A stretch of 64,000 nt of DNA from Pegoplata infirma. Taxonomy: Eukaryota > Arthropoda > Insecta > Diptera > Anthomyiidae. The notes below the pieces were generated by a model. The model was not told where the DNA came from. It saw nothing but the letters and a program-made list of their open reading frames with translations, and made no database searches. The stretch lies in assembly GCA_963921195.1 (NCBI GenBank), contig OY992540.1:135272694-135336693 (forward strand), read 5' to 3'. This document shows positions 1-11,527 of the stretch, in pieces. Made by a program: the position numbers and the translations under genes. Each line of letters opens with the position of its first letter. Positions within the stretch are counted from its first letter, which is position 1.

Positions 1-554
1 CATCTCGGAAACACGAAATAACAACCCTGTGTTAAGTTGTCATGAAAAAAACAGCCGCTGCTAAACGAACCAAAAGAGAAGCGGATGCTTTTTTAAACTA
101 CTGGCAATGCGAACACTTTCGTTTAATTTTAAACACAAAAGTTAAACGATGTTTTAAACATTGTATGCGAATATGGTATAATACCATATTCGCATACAAT
201 GTTTAAAACATCGTTTAACTTTTGTGTTTAAAATTAAACGAAAGTGTTCGCATTGCCAGTAGTTTAAAAAAGCATCCGCTTCTCTTCTGGTTCGTTTAGC
301 AGCGGCTGTTTTTTTGATGACAACTTAACACAGGGTTGTTATTTCGTGTTTCCGAGATGTTTTGGAGATGTTTTCGAGATGTTTAAAATTAAACGAGGTT
401 TTGTTTTAAATGTATGGGGAAACACATGTTTAAATTTAAACATGCCAATGTGAATATGGTATAACAGAATAAAAACGTAATGGATACAGAACAAAGACTT
501 TTTTAAACATCTCACTCTTAAACACTTCAAAACAGCAAGTGTGAACGCCGTATT
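1..554. mobile_element. Perfect palindrome and right end of a family A MITE
   Basis: Bases 1-359 form a near-perfect palindrome centred on 180, probably continuing left of the window. It is followed by a tail (360-554) ending GTGTGAACGCCGTATT, the characteristic end of family A (see 5104-5247). The palindrome is built of repeated GTTTAAA-type text. No coding function. Confidence 0.7.
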
Positions 555-1754
555 ACTTTAACATTATTTGTAACATTATTTGTCTTTTATGTACACTCAA
601 CCAAAAATCATTGTATTCCCAAAGAAAATCATTGTAAATTCAACAGAAATCATTGTTGATTTTGACCCTACAAATATTTATGTTGATTTCAATAAAAATT
701 GTTGTCAGTTTTTGTAAAAGTTGATCAACTCGTTTTTTTGTAAATCAACTCGTATTTTTTGTAAACTCAACTCATATTTTTGTTGATATAAGAAATATTA
801 TTAATAAAAAAAAGCTTGTTGTTATTTGTTAATATTCTTTTATTAAGTAAAAATCACAATATTTTTTAGAATTATCACCGGCTTTTTAAGCTGCAATATT
901 TCAACACAAGATTTTCACACACTTCTTTTATTTATGTTTTGCACTCGTAAGCAGTGTTGCCATATATCAAGATTTATCTTTTTTTGCAAGTTTTTTGAGG
1001 TCCTAAAAAGATTTTTTTTTCTGAAAAAAAGATTTTTGTTAAGGTAAAAACAAAAATTTAATTTCTAAATAAGCTCAAATTACCTCAGAAATATTTTTTT
1101 TTTTATAAATTTAATATTATTTTTTCATTCTACGCTATACTGTTACTTGTTTTTTATGTTAAAATTGAATTTAAAATACAATTTGTAAGTTTTTTTATAA
1201 TGATTTTAATACTTTTTTCAAAAAAAAGTTTTTTTTTACAAAAAAAAGTTTTTTTTTACAAAAAAAAGATTTTTTTTAGAAAAAATAAGATTTTTCAAAA
1301 AAATATATGGTAACACTGCTCGTAAGCCATTCTCCAGTTTTCTAATGACACCAAATCAAAAGCCTTAAAAAAAAAACAAACAAACATATAATATAGTATG
1401 AATACATAAAGTAACCAATGTATTTTATTACTTACCAAATATTTACAGATCAGAATCTGATCATCAGATCCTATTTTAATTTATTTTTATAATATTAAAT
1501 ATTTTTATAAGAAACAAACACATAAAATAATTTTATAAGAGACAAACAAATTTCACATTGCAATGCATTGCTACCAACTTGATAATACAAAAATTAACGA
1601 ACAGGGTTGTTTTTTCTTTTTTGGTTTTATCTATTGAATTCTGTATAAGCGATGTAAAGAGTTGATTCAACTTTACTGATTATTCAACGATATCAACATT
1701 AATTTTTGTTGAATACGGCAATATTCTGTAAAACTTGATCTACAATGGGTTTAC
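555..1754. other. AT-rich stretch without recognisable genes
   Basis: This stretch holds runs such as GTTGATTTNANTAAA near 650-790 and repeated AAAAAAAGTTTTTTTTTACA units near 1215-1290. The text CAGTGTTGCCATATATCAAG near 953 and its counterpart near 1300-1322 (ATATATGGTAACACTGCTCG) form inverted ends of a probable ~370-bp MITE (about 953-1324). Confidence 0.45.
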
Positions 1755-1779
1755 TAATTTTTCTACTAAGATATTTCTA

Positions 1780-2945
1780 TGAGTGTAAAATAACCAAGTA
1801 GCTTGCACAATAACGCAAATTACTTGCACAAAAATTTATCGAAAGAAAACAACAAAAAAAAAAACAAATACAGACCGCCATTTTCATTTTGTATTTTTAT
1901 GTGCGTGCTTCGTTCATTGTGTTATAAAAACGTAAAAAGGAAATTGATAAATAAAATTAAAATAAATTAATAAATAAAAATAAATAATTAGTTTTTTAAA
2001 AGATAAATAAATGTAATATAAAAAAATGCTAAAGTTAATTTTGCTGTCATAACTTAAAACACCATTCATTTAGCAAAACCAATGGAGTCCGTTTGTTTCA
2101 ATGAATTACAACTGGAATGATAAAGTGAGTATACCCCTATTCCGAAGACACCAATAAGGTTTAATAGATTTTTAGTTAAAAATTTGTGTTTTGTAATAAT
2201 TTTCTATTTTTACAGGGTACTGCTAAATAAATTTTTGAAGCTATGGCGAATCCTTCACTACAATAAAAAGCGTGGGCACCATTCCTCAATTTAGTCATAA
2301 AATTAAAACCTAAAAACTCATTTATATAGCAAAGCCAATGGAGTCCAGACCTGCTTTGATGAGTTACAAATGGAATCACAAAGTAAGTGTTCCTCCTAAC
2401 CAAAAGACCAATGGGATTTACTAGTTTTTTTAAATTAAAAATTTATGTTTTGTAATAATTTTTTATTTTTACAGGATGCTTTTAAATAAATTCACGAAGC
2501 TATAGCGGAGCCTTCACTTCAAGAAAAAGCGTAGGCAGCAGTCACTGGAGAAAATTGTACTTAAAGGGTCAATTGGTCGGTGGTAAATAAAATCCTACAC
2601 AACATTTATTATATTAATATGGATTTATTGTGTGAAAATTTTAAATTCAACAAATATACAAATGTTTACAAAAATTTTATAGAAAATTTATTTTAGCATA
2701 AATGTAGTAATTTTTAGCATTCTTTTTAGTCACCTTTTCTAATCATTTTGGTATATTTCACCATATTTCTTTTGATATATTTTACCAAGTTCTTGCTTAA
2801 ATAGCATAAGCATTTTCTTCAAAATTTTTTACATAAGTGTTTTGGCTAAATTACGAAAACTACTTCGTCGGTTGTAGTTTTAGCATATTTTTGGTAAAAT
2901 TATGCCAGATTTTTGCTCACTCCGACACAAGTTTTTTTTTGCGTG
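1780..2945. mobile_element. Family H TIR element, copy 1, left end missing
   Basis: The right end reads TTTTTTTTTGCGTG before TA. The interior holds two related modules (around 2080-2280 and 2325-2600), each with an exon-like segment, a GTGAGT or GTAAGT donor, a TTTTTACAG acceptor and a second exon-like segment. Joined module 2 reads MSYKWNHK + DAFK, IHEAIAEPSLQEKA, AAVTGENCT, RVNWSVVNK, with stop codons at three points. Full-length relative: 5991-7244. Confidence 0.68.
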
Positions 2946-2957
2946 TATTCACACGTA

Positions 2958-3592
2958 CACCCAAAAAATTTCATAGTAGCATAGTTAACAAAATCCATAG
3001 TTGTTTTAAATAAATTTCAAATCAACTATATATAATCAATAACAACTATGGACAAAGTTGATCACAACGATTTATTTAAAATTTGAAAGTTTGAAACTGA
3101 AAACAGTTCAAAAAGAACAAAAATTAATATTGTAAAAAACAAACAGAAAAGTGTCAGATTTTAAAAAAAGAAAGAAACAATAAATAATTTTCAATTATTA
3201 GAGTCCACATCAATTACCATGGAAGAAGAACAGAAAAACAGATTTAATGTGTAATTTAAATAAATCAATTTAAAAAATATAAACAAAAACATTGCATTTT
3301 TATTAAAAAAAAAAAAATAGGTCATTTATAATAACTACTTTTAGTATTACATAGTAAATATCAACTACGTCTGATTTTTAATAAAAACAACGATTAAATA
3401 GTTATTAGCTACTATTTTTACATTTTTATCAAATACATCGTTGTCAGCAACTTTTTCCATAGTTGATTTGTTTATTTGAAAGAAACATAGTTAACAACCA
3501 CTATGTCTCATCAACTATGGCATAGTTGGGGTTATTTCACCTATGACATAGTTGAAAAAATAGTAATCAGCAACTATGTAATTTTTTGGGTG
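2958..3592. mobile_element. Family D TIR element (CACCCAAAAAATTTCATAGT), TA target
   Basis: The ends are CACCCAAAAAATTTCATAGT and, reverse complemented, CACCCAAAAAATTACATAGT, flanked by TA (2956-2957, 3593-3594). The target is the CACACGTACAGT portion of a family B MITE, which occurs intact elsewhere in the window. The interior repeats CATAGTTG-type text; a short unique centre near 3200-3240 contains MEEEQKNRFN-like text of no clear meaning. Confidence 0.75.
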
Positions 3593-3602
3593 TACAGTAT
3601 TA

Positions 3603-3744
3603 TACCCTATTCACACTTACAGTTTTAAATCGTTTTTAGCAATTATTTTTAGCATTTTCTGTCAATATACTGTAATAGAATAAAGAAAGTGCTAAAAATA
3701 TTGCTGCTAAAAACGATTTAAAACTGTACGTGTGAATAGGGTAT
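3603..3744. mobile_element. Family B MITE (~142 bp, TACCCTATTCACAC ends)
   Basis: A near-complete palindrome from TACCCTATTCACACTTACAG to GTGTGAATAGGGTA, with a central TACTGTAATAGAATAAAG. TA at both ends. Reference copy for the many others in the window. Confidence 0.8.
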
Positions 3745-4557
3745 TAAATCGTTTTTACAGTATATTGACAGAAAATGCTAAAAATAATTGCTACACCGAA
3801 AAAATTCCCCAGTTAGATAGTTACGAAAATCCTCAGTTGATTTGAAATAAATTTAAAATAACTGGGCTGGTTACGAACAACTGGGTTTTTAGTTAATAAA
3901 AACAATCTATCAGTTACCCTGTTAATAAAATTTTATTTATTTGTTTACAAATTTCAAAACTCAACATCATTTTATAAAAATAAAAAACGCAAACGGATTT
4001 TAATTTTGTAATGGTAAGTTTTATTTGCTAATTTGTGTCTTCCTTTAATAAAAAAATAACTAATAATATATTTTCAGATAGAGAATAAACAGAAATATGA
4101 TCGCAGCCTGTAAAGGAGTTAAGAAGTCCAGAATTTGGTGTCCTGAAAATGTGATATACATATTTGTTCAATTGGTGGTTGTTTTTAGTTGGTGAAGTGT
4201 AATAATTGTAAATAAAATCTCAAAATAAAATTGTGCTAAAAATAAAAATCTTTTCTTTAATGGTAAAATACAAAAAAAAAATTTAGTCCCCATTGACAAT
4301 TTTTATTTATTAACCAGTTATTTCCAACTACATATTTTCAACGATTTCACAAATTTAATTAATATGCTGTTGCCAGTAACTGGAAATTCAGTTAAATTCA
4401 AAATTGTTTATAAAATTAGTTACAATCAACCGAGTAAAAACAACTGGGGCTCAGTTAGGTGTATTTTAACTGGGACTTAGTTAAATTCTTAGTAGCCAGT
4501 AACTGGAAAATTTTTTGGGTGTAAAAACGGTTTAAAACTGCAAGTGTGAATAGGGTA
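3745..4557. mobile_element. Family B MITE interrupted by family E element
   Basis: The left part (3745-3793) and right part (4522-4557) of one B copy join as AATTGCTAAAAACGG once the insertion is removed, as in intact copies. Confidence 0.7.
3794..4521. mobile_element. Family E TIR element (CACCGAAAAAATT / AATTTTTTGGGTG), TA TSD
   Basis: The TA duplication (3792-3793, 4522-4523) is proved by the intact target in other B copies. The interior repeats CAGTTA/TAACTG-type text. Its centre has an AATG|GTAAGT donor (near 4013) and a TTTTCAG acceptor (near 4078) followed by a segment reading IENKQKYDRSL before a stop. Confidence 0.75.
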
Positions 4558-5103
4558 TCAGAAAAAGTTGGTAAAGTAAGATTTTTGGAAAAGTGACTGA
4601 GTGTGAGTCAATTTTTTTCACGTGAGTTTGTGTGATTAACTTTCTATTCATGTTTCTTTTCGTCTCGAAAAATCGAAATTATTATATAAAATTTGGCTAA
4701 ACTTTAAACTTCGCCTAAAAAACAAGGTTGAAGGCTAATTTCGGGCAGTCCGTAGACGATTCTCCACAACAAATGCACAGGATTCATTGTCAGTCGTGCC
4801 AGATTGCAAATTATGGCAATAGACCAGCAGTCACGGAGATTTACCTATGATGACGCCGCGCTTAATACCCTATTCACACTTACAGTTTTATACCCTATTC
4901 ACACTTACAGTTTTAAACCGTTTTTAGAAATTATTTTTAGCATTTTCTGTCAACATACTGTAATAGAATAAAGAAAGTGCTAAAAATATTGCTGCTAAAA
5001 ACGATTTAAAACTGTACGTGTGAATAGGGTATTAAACCGATTTTAGCAGCAAAATTTTTAGCACTTTCTTTATGCTATTACAGTATATTGACAGAAAATG
5101 CTA

Positions 5104-5247
5104 ATACGGCGTTCACACTTGCTGTTTTGAAATGTTCAAGAGTGAGATGTTTAAAAAAGTCTTTGTTCTGTGTCCATTACGTTTTTATTCTGCTACTGGT
5201 GTTTTGTTGAACAACTTGTTTAACATCGCTAGTGTGAACTCCATATA
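5104..5247. mobile_element. Family A MITE (~144 bp)
   Basis: The ends are ATACGGCGTTCACACTTGC and, reverse complemented, ATGGAGTTCACACTAGC. The interior has ATGTTTAAAAAAGTCTTTG and CATTACGTTTTTATTCTG. Other copies: 8651-8793, 14357-14500, 34517-36916 (split), 360-554 (part). Confidence 0.72.
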
Positions 5248-5389
5248 AAAATAATTGATAAAAACGGTTTAAAACTGTAAAGCCATGTTCACACTACAAG
5301 AACTTACCATGGTAAGTTGAGATGATTTTGTAAATCACTATGTGATTTTGTTCAAAGGAAAATCACATAGTGATTTTAAAATCACACTA

Positions 5390-5946
5390 CACTTAAAAAA
5401 TTATGTTAGTAAAATCAACTGAAAATGTCAGTTAAAATAACTACTTTGTAAGTTGTTTTGGGGTCAACTACTTTTTCAGTTAAATCAACTAACAATGTTA
5501 GTTATTTTAACTGACAAAAAACAACTGACTTATGTAGTAAAAACTACTTACATTTGTAGTCAAAACAACTAAAATGTAGTAAAAATAAAAAAATCAATAT
5601 ATAATTTTTTTTTTCAAAATATTTTTCAGAAAAAAAAAATTGAAGACCAAATTTTTTCCAAGTTTTTTTTTTTAAAAAAGTTGTGAAAAATAAAAATAAC
5701 GAAATTTTTTTTTTTGGAAAAAAACTTTTCAGAGATAAAATAAATAAAATTAACTACTTTAAATAACTGTTACTACATCACAGTACTTTTTTGTTAGTTG
5801 TTCAAAAAAACGACTTAAAATAACTAACAGAAATAGTTGTTTGATATTTTTCATACAAAAACAACTGACTTTGTAGTTGAAAACAACTAACTACTGTAAA
5901 ATATACAAATAACTAACATGTAGTAACTTACATAATTTTCTGAGTG
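5390..5946. mobile_element. Family C MITE (~557 bp), TA target
   Basis: Ends CACTTAAAAAATTATGTTAG and, reverse complemented, CACTCAGAAAATTATG, flanked by TA. The interior is built of GTTAGTT/AACTAAC and TAGTTGTTTT motifs. Other copies: 12257-12800, 16176-17329, 20310-22415 (split), 25409-26576 (split), 26589-27147. Confidence 0.75.
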
Positions 5947-5990
5947 TAGTCTGTATACAGTATAAGTGTGAATAGGGTATAATACACGTA

Positions 5991-7244
5991 CACGCAAAAA
6001 AAAAATCTGTGTAAGATTGAGCAATCCTACTTGGTAAAACTTTTTTCATACCAAAAAAAAATTTTTACCAAATTTTTGCTAATATTATGCTTGTCTATGT
6101 TAAAGTAACATAATTCATTTTTTATGTAAAATAACCAAGTAGCTTGCACAATAACGCAAATTACCTGCACAAAAATTTATCGAAAGAAAACAACAAAAAA
6201 ACAAATACAGACCGCCATTTTCATTTTTTTTTTGTGTGCGTTGTTTGTTTATTTTTTGTGTTATAAAAACGTAAAAAGGAAATTGATAAATAAAATAAAA
6301 ATAAATTAATAAATAAAAATAAATAATTAGTTTTCTAAAAGATAAATAAATGTAAGATAAAAGAATGTTAAAGTTAATTTTGCTTTCATCACTTAAAACA
6401 CCATTCATTAAGAAAAACCAATGGAGTCCCAGACGTATGTTTCGATGAATAACAAATGGAATGATAAAGTGAGTATACCCGCATTCCGAAGACACCAATA
6501 AGGTTTAATAGATTTTTAGTTAAAAATTAGTGTTTGGTAATAATTTTCTATTTTTACAGGGTACTGCTAAATAAATTTTTGAAGCTATGGCGAATCATTC
6601 ACTACAATAAAGAGCGTGGACACCAATCCTGCCTTTAGGTATAAAATTAAAACCTAAAAACCCAAAGCCAAGGGAGTCCATACCTGTTTTGAGTTACAAA
6701 TGGAATGACAAAGTAAAGTTTACCAATTTTTTAAATTAAAAATTTATGTTTTGTAATAATTTTCTATTTTTACAGGATGCTTTTAAATAAATTCGTGAAG
6801 CTATAGCGGATCCTTTACTTCAAGAAGAAGCGTAGGCAGCAGTCACTCGAGAAAATTGTACAAAAAGGGTCAGTTGGTCGGTGGTAAATTAAATCCTACA
6901 CAACATTTATTACATTAATATGGATTTATTCTGTGAACATTTTAAATTCAACAAATATACAAATTTTTACAAAAATTTATTGAAAATTTATTTTAGCATA
7001 AATGTGGTAATTTTTAGCATTATTTTTAGTCACCTTTTCTAATAATTTTGGAATATTTCACCATATCTCTTTTGGTATATTTACCAAGTTTTTACTTAAA
7101 TAGCATTAGCATTTTCTTCAAAATTTTTTACATAAGTGTTTTGGCTAAATTACGAAAACTACTTCGTCGGTTGTAGTTTTAGCATATTTTTGGTAAAATT
7201 ATGCCAGATTTTTGCTCACTCCGACACAAGTTTTTTTTTGCGTG
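5991..7244. mobile_element. Family H TIR element, full-length copy, TA TSD
   Basis: The ends are CACGCAAAAAAAAAATCTGT and, reverse complemented, CACGCAAAAAAAAACTTGTG, flanked by TA; the target is the ACGTACAG part of a family B MITE. Two exon/intron-like modules lie inside (around 6415-6640 and 6690-6880). The second reads, after a TTTTTACAG acceptor at 6772-6775, DAFK-stop-IREAIADPLLQEEA-stop-AAVTRENCTKRVSW. It shares donor and acceptor positions with copy 1. Confidence 0.75.
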
Positions 7245-8959
7245 TACAGTTCTAAATCGTTTTTAGCAGCAATATTTTTAGCACTTTCTTTATTCTATTA
7301 CAGTATATTGACAGAAAATGCTAAAAATAATTGCTAAAAAGGGTTTAAAACTGTAAGTGTGAATACACGCAAAAAAAAAAATCTGTGTCAGATAGGCTTG
7401 GTAAAATTTTTTTCATACCAAAAAAATTTTTTAACAAATTTTTGCTAAAATTATGCTTGTCGATGTTAAAGTAACATAATTAGTCTTTTATGTAAAATAA
7501 CCAAGTAGCTTGCACAATAACGCAAATTACTTGCACAAAAATTTATCGAAAGAAAACAACAAAAAAAAAAAACAAATACAGACCGGCATTTTCATTTTGT
7601 ATTTTTGTGTGCGTGCTTCGTTTATTTTTTGTGTTATAAAAACGTAAAGAGGAAATTGATAAATAAAATTAAAATAAATTAATAAATAAAAATAAATAAT
7701 TAGTTTTTTAAAAGATAAATAAATGTAAGATACAAAAAATGCTAAAGTTAATTTTGCTGTCATAACTTAAAGAACCATTCATTTAGCAAAACCAATGGAG
7801 TCCCAGACGTTTGTTTCAATGAATTACAAATGGAATGATAAAGTGAGTATTCCCCTATTCCGAAGACACCAATAAGGTTTAATAGATTTTTAGCAATGAT
7901 GGGTACCAATACCTTTTCGATACCAATACCCGTTAATACCAATTCAAATTGAAAACCAATACCAATTAAAAACCAATACCTTTATTTGTGCGATACCAAT
8001 ACCGATAAAAAACCAATACTGATTCCCCACTACCAATACCAATTAAAAACCAATACTTTTATTCTTCAAAACCAATACCAATAAAAAACCAATACCAATT
8101 CATTTTTTTCTACTTTCGTATCGGTTTTGTTTCGGTTTTTTGAATTCTTATTTTCGTTTGTTTTAATTGTGACGTCAAACATTTTCTTTCCATCACATTA
8201 TTAGGTTTTACCTGAGTAACGAATTGCTACAGATGTTCACAAAAGATGTTACATCGATCAGTAATCGTTTGCATGCAAAGTCATATAACAAAAAGGAGTT
8301 AGCTACTTGAATTTTAAAAGCCATAAAAACATAAAACAAATATTTTTTTGTCACGTTACGTGATTTTTATGACCTCTAATAAAATTAGATCTTAAAAAAT
8401 GTAGACCTTTTCTGTAATGAAATTTTTTCTTTTGCAAACATTATTAATATGTGATACACATGTATTGAATGTCACTGCACTGTTCTTTGCGTTGTAAAAA
8501 AAAATACTAATGTCCTTTTTTGGAAATCCCAAAATTTTAATCAAGCACTCGTTACAAAATTATATGTCACAACACCAGAATCCAGAAAAAAAATTTTGTT
8601 TGTTTTATTAGAGGCACAGTCATATTATAAAAGGATTTAAGAACGCATAATGTGCGGTTCACACGTGCTATTTTTGAGAGTTTAAGGGTTACGTGTTTAA
8701 AAAATTATTTGTTCTGTATCCATTACGTTTTTATTCAGTTACTGGTGTTTTGTTAAACAACTTGTTTAAGGTCGAAAGTGTGAACTCCATATAAGAAAAA
8801 CAATTTGTCCGTGTAATTACAAAAAGATCTAAAATCGAAAAAGGGGCCCCTGCACGATAACCCATTTCAATCACCTTTAAAAAAAAATTATGTATGAAAG
8901 GATGGATTTCAGGTATATTTTTTTACAAATGTTAAGTGTCATCTTTCTGCAATTAAAAA

Positions 8960-9715
8960 CAAGTAAGAAAATTATAGTCGGTCAAAACCTAGAGTTTCCC
9001 GGAAAATTAGATCTATATTTTGTCAAATCTTTAATACGTGTAAAAAACACTCACAAATCAAATTTGAGTGAAATAGGCTATTTGTTGACAATAAACTGCT
9101 TTAACTGAATATAGGGCGAAATTTTCACAAGGTGTCTAAGTCCAAAACTGGTCCGATGATAATTAGATTTGATAAGGTTATTTAAGTACGCGTTTAACAT
9201 ACACAAACAAAATTTTAATTAAATATTTTCTATTTTCATGAAATTTGAGAGATTTATGCGAAAATCGGGAACAAGAATTACAGGTCCGATTTCTTTAAAA
9301 TTCGGAATAGTGATTTTTGTAGATGAAACATGACTACCTGCCAAATTTCGAAAATATACCTATTAAAATACGGCTATTAGAGTCATTTGAGCCAAATTAA
9401 AGAGCACCTTTGTATGGGGGCTAGGTCTAAATATGGACCGATTTTTTACAATTTCAATAGGCTTCGTCCTTGGGCAAAAAGAGGCTTAAGTTTAAAATTT
9501 CAAGTCAATTGAATAAAAATTGCGACCTGTATCGTGTTTACACCGTTTACATGGACAGACAGACGGACGGACGGACATCGCTAAATCGACTTAAAAAGTA
9601 ATTCTGAGTCGATCGGTATACTTAAAGGTGGCTCTAGGACCATTATTTCGGGTAGTTACAAACATCAGCACAAACTCATTATACCCTGTACCATAGTGTG
9701 GTGTAGGGTATAAAT
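8960..9715 (+). repeat. Dispersed repeat F (AACAAGTAAGAAAATTATAG to GTGTAGGGTATAAA)
   Basis: A non-coding repeat with a GACGGACGGACGGACATC block near 9565 and a terminal GTGGTGTAGGGTATAAA. Partial copies: 22496-22950, 51190-51360, 61622-62130. Such repeats are common in flies, but I cannot place the family. Confidence 0.6.
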
Positions 9716-9918
9716 ATCTCCCTTACCACCGCAATTTATATGTACATTAAATGCAATGTGAATCAGCACAGAAATTGTTTCAAGCATAAAATGTTGAAAT
9801 GCAGGCTTTTCTGGAATAACGGAATATTAAAAATTTTTTTTGACAAGATTTTTAAGATCTGCCGGTGCTAATTTCACTAAAAAAGTATTTTCCAAAAAGG
9901 AAAAATAAAATTGAATCT

Positions 9919-10046
9919 TATACCCAATTCACACCTGAGGTGAAATCTTGTTCGAACGAGATTTCGATCATATGGTTGTGTATAAAATGATACAGACCAT
10001 ATGATCGAAATCTCGTTCGAACGAGATTTCACCTCAGGTGTGAATA
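9919..10046. mobile_element. 128-bp palindromic MITE
   Basis: Arms from TACCCAATTCACACCTGAGG to CCTCAGGTGTGAATAGG, nearly perfect, centred near 9983 and built on GAAATCTCGTTCGAACGAGA. Confidence 0.7.
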
Positions 10047-11527
10047 GGCCTTTAGTTTTATAAAATTTTCTTTTTAAAAAAATTTTCGCCTTAAAATATA
10101 TATTTTTGTAAAATTTTCGCCTTAAAATATATATTTTTGTAAACCACTTTTGATTTAGTTGGCTTTAACTTTAATTTTATCATTATTATTTAAAAAAGAA
10201 GCGAAAAATAAGTTCTTCTCGCATTGGTACAGTGGACCTAAATGGAGTAAAAACTGACCAATAACAATTAGGTAATTTGTTACTCATTTGAGATTATCGA
10301 AAATCAAGGAAATTTTTATTTTTTATACCCTCCCTCTTCTTTTCCACAATGGAGCATTGTCAGGCTTAAAGGTACCTACAGACGACGCAATATTATGTAC
10401 AATATACAATTTTATTGATCGTGTGTGGGTAAGATTGACGATTGTACAATGGTCAATCTAACCCACACACCATCAATATAATAGGATATTGAACATAATA
10501 TTGCATTTTATAAATTTTATTTTTTTATAAAATTTATTTTAGTTCCATTTTTGAAAACGGATTTTTGATAACGATGAGTTTAAAAATGAGGTTTCCACAA
10601 TTTTTTTTTTATTTTTTTTTAAAGGGATTTTTCAAAAAAACTTCACGCAAAAATTCGACCCACTCTCTAGACACTCGCTCAGAATTTTTCGACTCAACAT
10701 CACGTGATTTAAGGTGTTATTTAAAATGATGTGTCCATTCTTGAAAAAGTTTCCTTGTAGGTCTGAATCCAAAAAGTTTCAAGGCACTTATTTATTATCG
10801 TTGGTTACGTTAGGTTAACCTACCCTAATATAGTCACTTAATTTAAATGAAAATCGCTCAATAATCACGTGATTTAAATAAAAATCGCTCACGCCTGAAT
10901 CACGTGGTTTTTTGAGTCACGCAAATTACGGGACCACAGACCATCTCTAATTCAAATACATATTCAAAAGACAAGTGTCTCTTCATTTGATTCATCTATA
11001 ACATCTGTAAATTTGATTAAAAATGAAGTGTCCACCCTGAAATAGTTTCCTTGTAGGTCCGATTTCAAAAACTTTCAAGGCACTTATTAATTACCTTAAA
11101 ATAGGCTTATTTTCTGAATTTCCAAAAAATCGGTTAACATTTACGACCTGTAGAGACTTTTGGACAAAAAACCTACCATCTCGCCCCAGTGTGCACTGTG
11201 GGGCGGACAGAAGGACGACTTACGTTAAATTAATTAATATTAACGATAAAACCTTTTGCATACAAATACCAAAACCGATATAAGATAAATACCAATACTT
11301 ATTAAAAACCGATACCGATTCGAGGCTAAAACCAATACCAATACCCAATACCTAAATAATTCAAAACCAATACCGAAACCTATACCAATTCAACAAAAAA
11401 TGAAAACCAATACCTATACCAATACTAATATAATTTTAAAAACCAATACCAATACCAATACTTTTATCGAATTGGTACCCATCCTTGATTTTTAGTTAAA
11501 AATTATTGTTTGGTAATAATTTTTTTA

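Larger units (their letters stand above)
4865..5984. mobile_element. Nested MITE cluster: B copies with family A and C insertions
   Basis: A B copy at 4890-5032 is followed by a second B copy (from 5032) that is split by a family A MITE (5104-5247) and then by a GTTCACACTA-type MITE (from about 5282) that itself holds a family C element (5390-5946). The B right end GTGTGAATAGGGTA finally appears near 5967-5980. Confidence 0.65.
7894..11487. mobile_element. hAT-like composite element, 3.6 kb, 8-bp TSD ATTTTTAG
   Basis: The ends are CAATGATGGGTACCAATACC and, reverse complemented, CAAGGATGGGTACCAATTCG. The TSD ATTTTTAG (7886-7893 and 11488-11495) is confirmed by the intact site in other family H copies. 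Both ends carry degenerate runs of ACCAATACC-type units (7905-8100 and 11255-11475) in the same orientation. The interior holds a family A MITE (8651-8793), dispersed repeat F (about 8960-9715), a 128-bp palindrome (9919-10046), a TTAA MITE fragment (near 10373) and a CACGTGA-rich fragment (10640-10950). No transposase was found. Confidence 0.78.
7366..11527. mobile_element. Family H TIR element, copy 3, split and right-truncated
   Basis: The left end CACGCAAAAAAAAAAAATCT follows TA at 7364-7365. The element continues to 7893, is interrupted by the hAT-like composite, resumes at 11488 and stops at the family C-related element starting at 11528; its right half is lost. The first module (7760-7890) matches copies 1 and 2. 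Confidence 0.7.

Noticed and set aside
9540..9600. Simple GACGGACG microsatellite as an isolated locus
   Set aside because: It is a constant internal part of dispersed repeat F and related fly repeats, not an independent array.
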